Assembly: GCA_964490895.1 (NCBI GenBank)
Contig: CAZBEI010000123.1
Location: 1-39,709, forward strand
Reading direction: 5' to 3'
From: JACRAO01 sp964490895
GTDB lineage: Bacteria > Bdellovibrionota > UBA1018
Length of the DNA stretch: 39,709 bases
Shown here in pieces: positions 25,530 to 31,922 of the stretch. The notes under the pieces are model-generated. The model worked only from the letters and a program-made list of their open reading frames with translations, did no database searches and was not told the DNA's origin. Position 1 is the stretch's first letter, and each line of letters begins with the position of its first letter. A program made the position numbers and the translations under genes.

Positions 25530-25558
25530 TTGATAGTATATACTATATAGTATATACT
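25530..25558 (+). promoter_or_regulatory. vapBC promoter embedded in a double palindrome
   Basis: -35 TTGATA (25530-25535), 17 bp, -10 TATACT (25553-25558). Two copies of the self-complementary AGTATATACT (25535-25544 and 25549-25558) separated by ATAT make the whole 24 bp a palindrome, a typical AbrB-type antitoxin operator that covers the spacer and the -10. Confidence 0.72.
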
Positions 25559-25578
25559 AAGACGAGAGGGTGTGCTTT

Positions 25579-25812
25579 ATGCAGAAGGCTCGGTTATTTA
25601 AGAACGGTCAAAGCCAAGCGGTTCGACTTCCTAAGGAGTTTCGCTTCAAGGGAGAGGAGGTTTTTATTCGAAAACTTGGAAACGCGGTGATTCTATTGTC
25701 CAAAGAAAAGCCTTGGCAATCACTTTTTGAGAGTTTAGAAAAATTTTCGGATGATTGTTTTGAAAACCGAAACCAGCCCATCGAACAAAGACGTACAGAA
25801 AGTCTTGACTGA
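25579..25812 (+). CDS. vapB: VapB antitoxin (AbrB/SpoVT swapped-hairpin type)
   Basis: The start ATG 25579 is chosen because GAGAGGG ends 8 bases upstream; an in-frame GTG lies three codons earlier. The 77-residue product begins MQKARLFKNGQSQAVRLPKE, the conserved VapB/AbrB DNA-binding segment, then FRFKGEEVFIRKLGNAVIL. The acidic C-terminal part should bind VapC. Its stop overlaps the vapC start (TGATG). Confidence 0.93.
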   Translation: MQKARLFKNGQSQAVRLPKEFRFKGEEVFIRKLGNAVILLSKEKPWQSLFESLEKFSDDCFENRNQPIEQRRTESLD

Positions 25813-26210
25813 TGTTTGTGTTAGATACGGACACCTGTATTTATCTGATCAAAAAAAAACCGATCCCTCTGTTGAAAAGAATTGAAGCAGAAAAAATATC
25901 TAGCGTTGTAATCTCATCCATTACATTGGGCGAATTAGAATATGGAGTGGAGAAGAGCCAAAATAAAAAACAAAATAGAGATGCGCTTCAGCAATTTCTG
26001 ATTCCTTTGGATATTCTCTCATTTGATTATCTTGCAGCTGAAATGTACGGACAGATCAGAGCTGAGCTTGAAGCAAAGGGGCAGGTCATTGGAACATTGG
26101 ATATGATGATCGGAGCTCATGCACTTGCTGCTCAGGCTGTGCTTGTATCCAATAACTTAAAAGAATTTTCGAGAATCAAGGGGCTTAAAGTAGAAAATTG
26201 GGCGAAGTGA
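25812..26210 (+). CDS. vapC: VapC toxin (PIN-domain ribonuclease)
   Basis: A 132-residue PIN protein. MFVLDTDTCIYLIKKKP gives Asp5/Asp7, SSITLGELEYGVEKS gives Glu41, IGTLDMMIGAHALA gives Asp97, and VSNNLKEFSRIKGLKVENW is the usual VapC C-terminus. Characterised relatives cleave initiator tRNA. All acidic residues are present, so it should be active. The last 26 bases overlap the convergent secreted-protein gene. Confidence 0.95.
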   Translation: MFVLDTDTCIYLIKKKPIPLLKRIEAEKISSVVISSITLGELEYGVEKSQNKKQNRDALQQFLIPLDILSFDYLAAEMYGQIRAELEAKGQVIGTLDMMIGAHALAAQAVLVSNNLKEFSRIKGLKVENWAK

Positions 26211-26697
26211 CACACATTGGCCGTGCGCGACTTAGTTGTTCTTCGTAGTTTTCAGGCCACTTTGATTCGCTTATCTTAATGAGTTTTTTGTCTGGAAAAT
26301 TAATGCCAGCGACTTCAATGAGCTTGTTTTTTTCGTCTTGAGTTAATTTTTCGTAGTCTTCTTTTGGGATTTCGATGGAGTCTTTGTCGAGAAATAATCT
26401 TTTTTCTCTCAGCACTGTCAATTTTTTATCGGGTTCTTGCTTTTGGTTTTTGGGCAGGCCGGGAGGGGCTAGCAGTTTGTCGATTCCTTCTCTGGTTTCA
26501 GGGTCTTCGACAAAATAATGTTTGTAGTTTGTAATTGCATTTTTAAAAAGATCATTCCCGCCTTTTGCTACTCTTACGAAATCTGCGACAATGTCGCCCC
26601 CATTACCGGTCCCGCTGCCTCCGCCAGAAAAACCCACCTCGGGCAGTAAAAAAAATAGGAAGATAGAGATCCATGTTTTTGTCACAACATCTGACAT
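26185..26697 (-). CDS. Secreted protein of unknown function with GNGGD motif
   Basis: A 170-residue protein. A signal peptide (about residues 1-24, ending VGFS) is followed by GGGSGTGNGGDIVADFVRVA. Such a glycine-rich GNGGD segment right after the signal peptide is, from memory, common in Bdellovibrio secreted proteins. The rest is charged and mostly helical with no known domain. It probably acts outside the cytoplasm. Its gene is preceded by a promoter (TTGACT-17-TAAAAA) like that of the TIGR02147 gene at 29.8 kb, and before the cassette insertion at 26.9 kb the two may have been neighbours. Confidence 0.7.
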   Translation of the reverse strand: MSDVVTKTWISIFLFFLLPEVGFSGGGSGTGNGGDIVADFVRVAKGGNDLFKNAITNYKHYFVEDPETREGIDKLLAPPGLPKNQKQEPDKKLTVLREKRLFLDKDSIEIPKEDYEKLTQDEKNKLIEVAGINFPDKKLIKISESKWPENYEEQLSRARPMCVTSPNFLL

Positions 26698-26704
26698 CGT
26701 AAGA

Positions 26705-26733
26705 TTTTTAATTTAATTTATAGAATAAGTCAA
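26705..26733 (-). promoter_or_regulatory. Predicted promoter of the GNGGD secreted-protein gene
   Basis: Minus strand -35 TTGACT (26728-26733), 17-bp spacer, -10 TAAAAA (26705-26710), 8 bases before the start codon. The same TTGACT with a TAAAAA-like -10 is seen before the TIGR02147 gene. Confidence 0.35.
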
Positions 26734-26846
26734 ATCATTACTTTGGTGTCAGCGTGCAAATCTACACCAGCCGAAAGGAGGAGTTGGATACTCCAACTTG
26801 CAACTGGAATCAAAAGACAGACCAAAATAAAAAATGTCTTTTTCAT
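26730..26846 (-). CDS. Tiny signal-peptide-like protein (38 aa)
   Basis: The ORF starts MKKTFFILVCLLIPVASWSI, a classic basic-hydrophobic-ASWS signal sequence, and continues only 18 residues (LHADTKVMI at the end). There is no convincing ribosome-binding site. It overlaps the promoter of the secreted gene downstream. It lies just outside the left copy of the 63-bp repeat. Coding status is doubtful. Confidence 0.3.
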   Translation of the reverse strand: MKKTFFILVCLLIPVASWSIQLLLSAGVDLHADTKVMI

Positions 26847-26856
26847 GGGCTCTGGT

Positions 26857-26926
26857 TTATTTGGTTTTGCCAGATGTGTCAATGTGCAGGAGCGATTAAG
26901 TGTAACAAGTCCTGTTACACTTAATC
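26857..26926. repeat. 63-bp direct repeat, left copy, with a 14-bp-stem hairpin
   Basis: Bases 26857-26919 match 28940-29002 at 57 of 63 positions, same orientation; the match continues through TTAAT after a one-base gap. The right part forms an inverted repeat with perfect 14-bp arms (26894-26907 and 26913-26926, core TAAGTGTAACA) and a 5-base loop. The ATPase stop codon (26921-26923) lies in its right arm. The hairpin could end transcription of the ATPase gene. Confidence 0.85.
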
Positions 26927-28075
26927 TCCGCCTCCACTTTCTAAGAAAGCAATCGGATTGCATTCGAAAGCCTCATAGTTTTCGGGAGTAATAAGAATCA
27001 GCTTTGCTCGAGGGAATTTTTCTTTAAACTTAAAGAGACCTGTACTTCCTTTTTTTCTTCCACTTTTTACTTCTATGGCATAGATACTTTTTCCGCTCTT
27101 TAAAACAAAATCGACTTCAAAATTTCCTTCTCTCCAATAATAAAGATCGCGATTAGTTCGCATGAGTTGAGCACCCACCACCAATTCAAACGCTCGCCCC
27201 CTTTCTGTACTGTCATACTGGCCAAGAATTGATAAATAATAAATGCAGGGAGCAAGAGGTAGTATTTTGGGAGAGGAGGATTTAATTTTTATTTTTTTTT
27301 CCGAATACTTTTCTAGAGCTTTTATCAAGAAAGCTCCCTCATACAAAGAGATATAATACTTGATGAGGTCAGTATTTCCCTTGTCTTGCATTTGCCCTAA
27401 AAGTTTAGTGTAACTAATTTCTTGGGCTGGATACGAAATTAGAATTTCGAATGCTTGCTTAAACAGGGATGGGCTTTTGACGTTTTGATATTGAAGGATG
27501 TCTTTTTCGATCACAGTAGAAATGATAGATTGTTTGACAAAGTTTTCCCAGTCGTTGGTTTTTATAAAGGGATAAGATCCAGGATATCCACCATACCGAA
27601 GGTAATCCTCAAAAGATAAATGGTATCCACGTTTTGATTCTTCTGCGTTCCAGTGGAATGCTTTGATCAACTGAAAACGTCCAGTGAGACTTTCAGTCAG
27701 GCCTTTTTGAATTTGCAGGGAACTGGAGCCCAATAAGATACAGGTCAGAGTCTTTTTTTCTCGCTTAAACTGATCCCAGAGCATCTTGATGGTCTCTGAC
27801 CAGTTCTCGCATTTTTGTATCTCATCGATGACCAGTAGCTTTTGTTCTTGAAACGCCTTCTGCCACTGTTCTGAGAGCCATTCTTTAGTAAAAGAAAAAA
27901 CAGCGTCACCACTCACATAATGAAATTTGCCAGCATATTTTCTCTCCAGATAATCCAAAACAGTAGTGGTTTTACCTACCTGTCTGGGTCCGATTAGAAC
28001 TTGTAAAAGGCCACTGTTGAGAGCTAAATTATGCTCTAACTGGCTAATAAAACTAAGATTTATGAGTTCTTCCAT
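26921..28075 (-). CDS. AAA_14 / DUF4143 ATPase (copy 2 of 3, inside repeat-bounded cassette)
   Basis: A 384-residue protein. The P-loop is GPRQVGKT at residues 29-36; Walker B is LLVIDEIQK with D84/E85. ESLTGRFQL and FEDYLRYGGYPGSYPF match copy 1. The C-terminal part has YWREGNFEVDFVL and YAIEVKSGRK, the E-x-D ... E-x-K nuclease-like pattern. The ATPase domain should be active; its cellular job is unknown. The gene reads leftwards and its stop codon falls inside the left direct repeat. The divergent phd-vapC pair lies to its right, and all three genes sit between the two 63-bp repeat copies. Confidence 0.9.
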   Translation of the reverse strand: MEELINLSFISQLEHNLALNSGLLQVLIGPRQVGKTTTVLDYLERKYAGKFHYVSGDAVFSFTKEWLSEQWQKAFQEQKLLVIDEIQKCENWSETIKMLWDQFKREKKTLTCILLGSSSLQIQKGLTESLTGRFQLIKAFHWNAEESKRGYHLSFEDYLRYGGYPGSYPFIKTNDWENFVKQSIISTVIEKDILQYQNVKSPSLFKQAFEILISYPAQEISYTKLLGQMQDKGNTDLIKYYISLYEGAFLIKALEKYSEKKIKIKSSSPKILPLAPCIYYLSILGQYDSTERGRAFELVVGAQLMRTNRDLYYWREGNFEVDFVLKSGKSIYAIEVKSGRKKGSTGLFKFKEKFPRAKLILITPENYEAFECNPIAFLESGGGD

Positions 28076-28080
28076 ATTTG

Positions 28081-28120
28081 ATAGGTTAGTCTATTATTTT
28101 TAATAGGTCAATCTATTATT
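28081..28120. promoter_or_regulatory. Tandem operator-like motif between the ATPase and phd-vapC
   Basis: Two copies of ATAGGT-A-TCTATTATT spaced 22 bp apart (28081-28098 and 28103-28120, 16 of 18 identical). The second is also an inverted repeat, TAATAG-N6-CTATTA (28101-28118). Read on the minus strand they contain TTGACC, a possible -35 for the ATPase, whose ATG is only 5 bases away. They lie between divergent promoters and could serve a common repressor. Confidence 0.5.
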
Positions 28121-28130
28121 ATTTTTTTGC

Positions 28131-28160
28131 TTGACGGTTTGCTGTACTGGGAATTAAAAT
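28131..28160 (+). promoter_or_regulatory. Promoter of the phd-vapC module
   Basis: -35 TTGACG (28131-28136), 18 bp, -10 TAAAAT (28155-28160). ATG codons follow at 28161 and 28167, so the transcript would begin at about the second one: a leaderless arrangement. Confidence 0.55.
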
Positions 28161-28472
28161 ATGATCATGAAGAGATCACGTCATGATCACAAAATTAACC
28201 AAGTTAACATTGCAAAGCTAAAAATTTATTTAGGCCGGTACCTAAAAAAAGTAAAAAAGGGGGAAGAGGTCATTGTCTTAGACCACCAGCATCCCGTGGC
28301 AAAACTGATCCCTTATCAGGAGAGCAAAAAGCCACAGGTAGAGATTATTCCAGCAAAGGAAGACTTTAGAAAAATAGAAGAATACTGGTCCAAAAAGTCT
28401 TCTCCAGAAAAAGCAACAAAACTGACCAAGTCTATCTTAGAATATTTGAGAGAAGATCGTGATTCAAGATGA
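28161..28472 (+). CDS. Phd/YefM-family antitoxin
   Basis: A 103-residue protein (101 if it begins at ATG 28167, which fits a leaderless transcript). NIAKLKIYLGRYLKKVKKGE then EVIVLDHQHPVAKLIPYQES is the Phd/YefM fold: the first helix and strand-turn of the DNA-binding dimer. The C-terminal ~45 residues are charged and helical and should cap the PIN toxin. It overlaps the vapC ATG by 4 bases (ATGA). Confidence 0.86.
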   Translation: MIMKRSRHDHKINQVNIAKLKIYLGRYLKKVKKGEEVIVLDHQHPVAKLIPYQESKKPQVEIIPAKEDFRKIEEYWSKKSSPEKATKLTKSILEYLREDRDSR

Positions 28473-28891
28473 AATTTGCTTATGTCGATTCTTCTGTCAT
28501 TTTAAGAAAACTTTTGAGGGAGCTCGATAAAGTAGTTTCTTTTGCAAATTATGAACGGATCTTTACCTCTGAAATTACAGAAATAGAATGCATGAGAGCC
28601 CTGAATCGAGTCAAATTTGAACAACAAATCTCAGAAGATGAGCTTGTTGAGCGGTATCAGGAATTAAATCACCGCTATCGAGGATTCGAAATCATCAAAA
28701 TGAATCCAGATGTCTTAAAAAGGACGAAAGAAGCTTTTCCTATTTCAGTCAAGACTCTAGACGCGATTCATTTATCAAGTTTATTGATCACCAAGGCGGC
28801 TATTTTCCCAAATGCACAGTGGACTTTTATTTCTCATGATCAAAAACAAAATAATGCTGCACTAGCTTTGGGGTTGGAGATTTTGGATTAA
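28469..28891 (+). CDS. vapC: VapC-like PIN-domain toxin
   Basis: A 140-residue PIN ribonuclease: YVDSSVILRKLL (Asp7), FTSEITEIECMRALNRVKF (Glu40), VKTLDAIHLSSLLI (Asp98) and TFISHDQKQNNAALALGLEI (Asp124). The four acidic residues and the DAIHL/HDxxxxxAA pattern are typical of VapC toxins paired with Phd-type antitoxins. It is the right-hand gene of the cassette; the 63-bp repeat begins 48 bases beyond its stop. Confidence 0.93.
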   Translation: MKFAYVDSSVILRKLLRELDKVVSFANYERIFTSEITEIECMRALNRVKFEQQISEDELVERYQELNHRYRGFEIIKMNPDVLKRTKEAFPISVKTLDAIHLSSLLITKAAIFPNAQWTFISHDQKQNNAALALGLEILD

Positions 28892-28939
28892 ATCTGCATC
28901 ATAAATTAATTCAGAAATCTTAACATAATAAGTCAATGG

Positions 28940-29009
28940 TTATTGGGTTTTGCCAGATGTGTCAATGCACGGGAGCGATTAAGTGTAACACGCCCTGTTA
29001 CAAATTAAT
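28940..29009. repeat. 63-bp direct repeat, right copy
   Basis: Bases 28940-29002 match 26857-26919 at 57 of 63 positions. The hairpin here is shorter (7 bp: GTAACA-type arms with loop CGCCC), and the TTAAT after it supplies the stop codon of the TIGR02147 gene (29005-29007). With the left copy it brackets ATPase copy 2 and phd-vapC. Confidence 0.85.
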
Positions 29010-29831
29010 TTTCTGTCAGTCTAAAAACCTGAACGTTGATTTGATAAGTTGTGTCTCCAGCATCAGAAACAGCAAATTCTGAAATTTCTGCATTCAATTT
29101 TTTTACAAGCTCAACCAATCGAGCATAATCTTTTGTCTTGATCGTCAAAGTATTGGTGGAGAGGTGCCGCTCTGTTATTTTTTGCTCCGAGATAGATTTT
29201 TTTGCTATTTCGAGCATTTGCAGATGGTGTTCCTGAATTGCTTTGTCTTCGCCGCGACCGCCTGAGAACAATTGTCCTTCTGGAACTCGCACCAGGTTGC
29301 CATGGTTATTTTTTTGCAATAATCCCAGACGAATCAAGCGACTGATCGCAGTTTGTGCTTGTAAGCAGCTGATCTGATTTTTTAATTTTCTCGAAATCCA
29401 CTCAGGATCCTCACGAAAGTCTTTGAGGGCTGTCACTTCTAAGATGGCAAGGTGATGCCAATCTGCAATCAAACGAAAACGATCTTTGTCTAAAAAAGTG
29501 ACTTTTCTGTTTTTATTAGAAGATCCAAGTATGGCTGAATAAAGGTCTTGTTCGTCTTCAAACTTCGCATTTTCGCGGATCAGCATCAGTCTCAAATATT
29601 TTTTTTTCAGTTTCTAGTAATTTGAGGTTTTCAGAGATTTTTTCGGCAGTCTTTGTATTTAGCTTTTTTTTTCCTGTTAAAATGCGTGAGAGCTCCATCG
29701 GGTGACTCAGGCAAAGCTGTCTGGACCATGCTCTTAAGGAAAACCGAGGATTTTTTTTTCTTTTTTTCAGCTAAAATAGCACTCAGGTAATCTTGACTCG
29801 AGTGGAAGGAAAATATTTCTAGCGTCTGCAT
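29005..29831 (-). pseudogene. TIGR02147-family regulator interrupted by two frameshifts
   Basis: The N-terminus (ATG 29831) begins MQTLEIFSFHSSQDYLSAIL in one frame. After the A9 tract at 29751-29759 the family sequence continues in another frame (NPRFSLRAWSRQLCLSHPME, then SRILTGKKKLNTKTAEKI), the helix-turn-helix part. After a second A9 tract at 29599-29607 it moves to a third frame (YLRLMLIRENAKFEDEQDLY) and stays open to the stop at 29005. Removing one A from each tract gives one continuous protein of about 274 residues, the normal length for this family. The C-terminal part has HHLAILEVTALKDF, typical of DUF4423/TIGR02147. The cause may be phase variation, transcriptional slippage, decay or homopolymer sequencing error. 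Confidence 0.85.
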
Positions 29832-29841
29832 TCTTGCTGAT

Positions 29842-29871
29842 CTTTTTAAATAATATTATTTAAAAAGTCAA
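29842..29871 (-). promoter_or_regulatory. 26-bp perfect palindrome and -35 upstream of the TIGR02147 gene
   Basis: Bases 29842-29867 form a perfect 26-bp palindrome (half-site CTTTTTAAATAAT) ending 10 bases before the start codon. TTGACT at 29866-29871 on the minus strand could be the -35, with an AT-rich -10 within the palindrome. It suits a dimeric regulator, perhaps the TIGR02147 protein itself. Confidence 0.55.
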
Positions 29872-29879
29872 ATAGGATA

Positions 29880-29901
29880 AAAGGGGGGCTCCCCCCCCTT
29901 T
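29880..29901 (-). terminator. Rho-independent terminator
   Basis: Read on the minus strand: AAAGGGGGG, loop GGAG, CCCCCCTTT, then TATCC. The 9-bp stem is strong and followed by T4. It lies 8 bases after the small Cys-containing ORF and would end a transcript started near 30011. Confidence 0.7.
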
Positions 29902-29908
29902 GGGTTTA

Positions 29909-29986
29909 TTAGCGGCATCGATTGTCAGTGGATTGAGCGTGCTCACAGGCATTTCTGCCGCAGTACAATGCAGGTGAGTTATTCAT
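29909..29986 (-). CDS. Very small Cys-containing ORF (25 aa) or part of a small RNA
   Basis: The ORF starts MNNSPALYCGRNACEHAQST and ends NRCR, with three cysteines. Its frame is open upstream for another ~19 codons without ATG. An extended -10 (TGCTATAAA) lies about 40 bases upstream and a strong terminator lies just downstream, so a transcript of roughly 135 bases is expected. Whether it is translated cannot be told; no family is recognised. Confidence 0.35.
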   Translation of the reverse strand: MNNSPALYCGRNACEHAQSTDNRCR

Positions 29987-30017
29987 TTCTGTCCCATTTT
30001 TATAAATGTGGTAGAGG

Positions 30018-30026
30018 TTTATAGCA
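30018..30026 (-). promoter_or_regulatory. Extended -10 promoter of the small transcript
   Basis: Minus strand TGC-TATAAA (TATAAA at 30018-30023), the TGn extended -10 form. The start site would be near 30011. No clear -35 at standard spacing. Confidence 0.4.
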
Positions 30027-30074
30027 TTGTGCAAAAAATTCGTCTAGCAAGTACAGACCCTAAAAAAGTATGTC

Positions 30075-30106
30075 TTTACAAATCATGGAAGATCATATTA
30101 AATATG
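30075..30106 (+). promoter_or_regulatory. Promoter and operator of the second vapBC
   Basis: -35 TTTACA (30075-30080), 17 bp, -10 TTAAAT (30098-30103). The palindrome CATATT-A-AATATG (30094-30106) covers the -10. The start site would be about 30110, one base before the vapB ATG. Confidence 0.5.
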
Positions 30107-30110
30107 TAAT

Positions 30111-30311
30111 ATGAGGACATCAATGAACATACCAACAGATCTTTTAAAAGAGGCGGTTCTCGTGAGTGGTGCTTCGTCTCAAACCCTGGCGGTCGTCATG
30201 GGGCTGCAGGAGCTTATAAAAAAAAAGAACCTCGAAAAATTAGCTTCTTTGAATAAATCTGGCTTAATTTATCTCAGCTCAAAACAGATTAAAAAATTAC
30301 GTTTAAGATAA
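30111..30311 (+). CDS. vapB: VapB-type antitoxin (DUF2191-like)
   Basis: A 66-residue protein starting MRTSMNIPTDLLKEAVLVSG then ASSQTLAVVMGLQELIKKK, the ribbon-helix-helix pattern of DUF2191 antitoxins, in which the MRT opening is conserved. A second ATG at 30123 has GAGGA before it, so two starts are possible; the first is favoured by the family and by the leaderless promoter spacing. The vapC gene starts 7 bases downstream. Confidence 0.88.
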   Translation: MRTSMNIPTDLLKEAVLVSGASSQTLAVVMGLQELIKKKNLEKLASLNKSGLIYLSSKQIKKLRLR

Positions 30312-30318
30312 AGCTCTA

Positions 30319-30729
30319 ATGAGTAAAATACTTGTTGATACTTGTGTTTGGATTGAGTTTTTTAATAAGAAATCACGATTGTCAGAAGACAAAATAAAAC
30401 AACTCTCAGAGTGGATCAAAGAAGAGTTTGTGAGCACCCTAGAGCCTATACGGGCTGAACTTTTGTCTGGACTCAGAACAAATGACCTTGATCTTGAGCG
30501 CTGTCTGGATTCTTTGGAGTACAGAGACTTGCACTGGGAAAACCGAGAGGTTTGGAATCGTTTGGTCGAGATCGCAAAATTAGCAAAGAAAAAAAACCTG
30601 CCGGTCCTTGGGCTGATTGATCGAATGATTCTTTTGGCTGCACTAGAATCTGGAGACCAGATTTGGAGCTTGGATCAATCTTTAATGAAACTTGCAAAAG
30701 GATTGGGTCTGAACCTGATCCCAGCTTGA
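30319..30729 (+). CDS. vapC: VapC toxin (PIN domain)
   Basis: A 136-residue PIN ribonuclease: ILVDTCVWIEFF (Asp7), EPIRAELLSGLR (Glu47), LGLIDRMILLAALE (Asp101) and IWSLDQSLMKLAKGLGLNLI (Asp119). The DTCVWIEFF opening and LWSxDxxL-like ending are typical of VapC paired with DUF2191 antitoxins. The last ~26 bases, encoding GLNLIPA and the stop, are the left part of the 62-bp direct repeat that appears again upstream of proC. Confidence 0.94.
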   Translation: MSKILVDTCVWIEFFNKKSRLSEDKIKQLSEWIKEEFVSTLEPIRAELLSGLRTNDLDLERCLDSLEYRDLHWENREVWNRLVEIAKLAKKKNLPVLGLIDRMILLAALESGDQIWSLDQSLMKLAKGLGLNLIPA

Positions 30730-30765
30730 CTCTGATTATAAAGGGTACGTTATATTTTATTTTCA
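30704..30765. repeat. 62-bp direct repeat, left copy (vapC tail plus promoter)
   Basis: Matches 31982-32043 at 58 of 62 positions in the same orientation, with a weaker ~20-bp continuation (about 14 of 20). It holds the vapC 3' end (GLNLIPA-stop), TTGACT and TATATT. The ATPase stop codon (30750-30752) lies within it. Confidence 0.88.
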
Positions 30766-31919
30766 TAAAAATTTTTTACAAAATCCTTCCAATAATAAGC
30801 ACGAACATGTTCGATAGATTTAGTGTTTTTGTCTCGCGATAGGATAATTGCCTCTGTATTTTTTAAACCAGTGGTGATTTTTTTTAGTGGCATCGCATCT
30901 TTTTTAGAAAGCTGAGATGTAGATTTGATTTCAATAAACAAGGTGGATTTTCCAGGCCTTCGAATAATGAGATCAACTTCGAGGTTGTCTTTTGTTTGTA
31001 GATAAAAAAGGGATTCGTCTTTTTCTCTATATTGACAAAGTTTATAGAACTCCAGAATTAGAAAATGCTCAAAGGAATTTCCATAATCATAAGAATGCTC
31101 TCGTAATGGAGTATCCAGTGTTTTGTCTAAAGCACGCTTTACGCCACAATCAAAGAAATAAAACTTAGAAGTCTTTTTTTGCTGTTTTCGAATAGACTCA
31201 TCGAATGCAAAGAGTTGAAATCCAATGAGGGTGTCTTCTAGAATTTCGTAATAATTTCTGACAACAGAATGATCTGCATGGATGTCGTTTCCGATTTTAG
31301 AAAAATTTAAAATTTTTCCATTCATTTGTGCTGCGACTTCCAAAAATCTTCTAAATGTGGGAAGATTCCTGACGATTTGTTCAATTTGAATTTCTTCTCT
31401 AAGATAAGTACTAGCATAAGATTGTAAGAATTTTTTCTTCTCTTCCTCTTTTTGAAATTCAACAGCTTTAGGTAACGTTCCCCATCGAAGAGTAGCGTCA
31501 AGATCAAATGCTGATTTTAACTCAAGTGAGGTGAATGGAAATAGAGAATAGACAAAAGCACGCCCGGCTAAAAGATTTGCTGCTCCTCGTTTGAGTTTTC
31601 TGGCGGATGAACCCGAAAGAGCGAAAAAAAGTGTTTTTTCTTCAATGAGCTTATGGACTAAATCCAGTAGCTTAGGTGTCTTCTGAACTTCATCAATGAT
31701 CACCCATGAGCCCGGCTTAAGGTGTGCAGTTCGAAGCAAGAGTTCGCTTGGATGAGACTGAAAGATTGCTTCTTCTTCTGGGTTTAAAAGATCAATCCAA
31801 AGGGTGGCTCGTTTATTTTTAAAAAGTTCTCTTAAGAAAGTAGATTTTCCGCTTCCTCTTGGGCCAAACAGGAAAAAGCTACTGTGATCGCTTGGGGCGA
31901 TGTGTCTCGGTATCATCAC
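30750..31919 (-). CDS. AAA_14 / DUF4143 ATPase (copy 3 of 3, bounded by direct repeats)
   Basis: A 389-residue protein. The P-loop is GPRGSGKS at residues 19-26; Walker B is WVIIDEVQK with D76/E77. The RWGTLPKAVEFQKEEEKKKF stretch is the usual post-ATPase segment and the C-terminus has NLEVDLIIRRPG and LFIEIKSTSQ, the E-x-D ... E-x-K pattern. It belongs to the shorter P-loop subgroup (GPRGSGKST) and is more distant from copies 1 and 2. It starts with GTG 31919 or ATG 31916; TATAAT at 31923-31928 would start the mRNA at about 31916. Its last five codons (ENKI-stop) come from the left direct repeat. Confidence 0.9.
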   Translation of the reverse strand: MMIPRHIAPSDHSSFFLFGPRGSGKSTFLRELFKNKRATLWIDLLNPEEEAIFQSHPSELLLRTAHLKPGSWVIIDEVQKTPKLLDLVHKLIEEKTLFFALSGSSARKLKRGAANLLAGRAFVYSLFPFTSLELKSAFDLDATLRWGTLPKAVEFQKEEEKKKFLQSYASTYLREEIQIEQIVRNLPTFRRFLEVAAQMNGKILNFSKIGNDIHADHSVVRNYYEILEDTLIGFQLFAFDESIRKQQKKTSKFYFFDCGVKRALDKTLDTPLREHSYDYGNSFEHFLILEFYKLCQYREKDESLFYLQTKDNLEVDLIIRRPGKSTLFIEIKSTSQLSKKDAMPLKKITTGLKNTEAIILSRDKNTKSIEHVRAYYWKDFVKNFYENKI

Positions 31920-31922
31920 CCC

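Noticed and set aside
28081..28120. Start of a CRISPR array
   Set aside because: There are only two short similar units spaced 22 bp apart, with no constant repeat-spacer pattern and no cas genes in the window.
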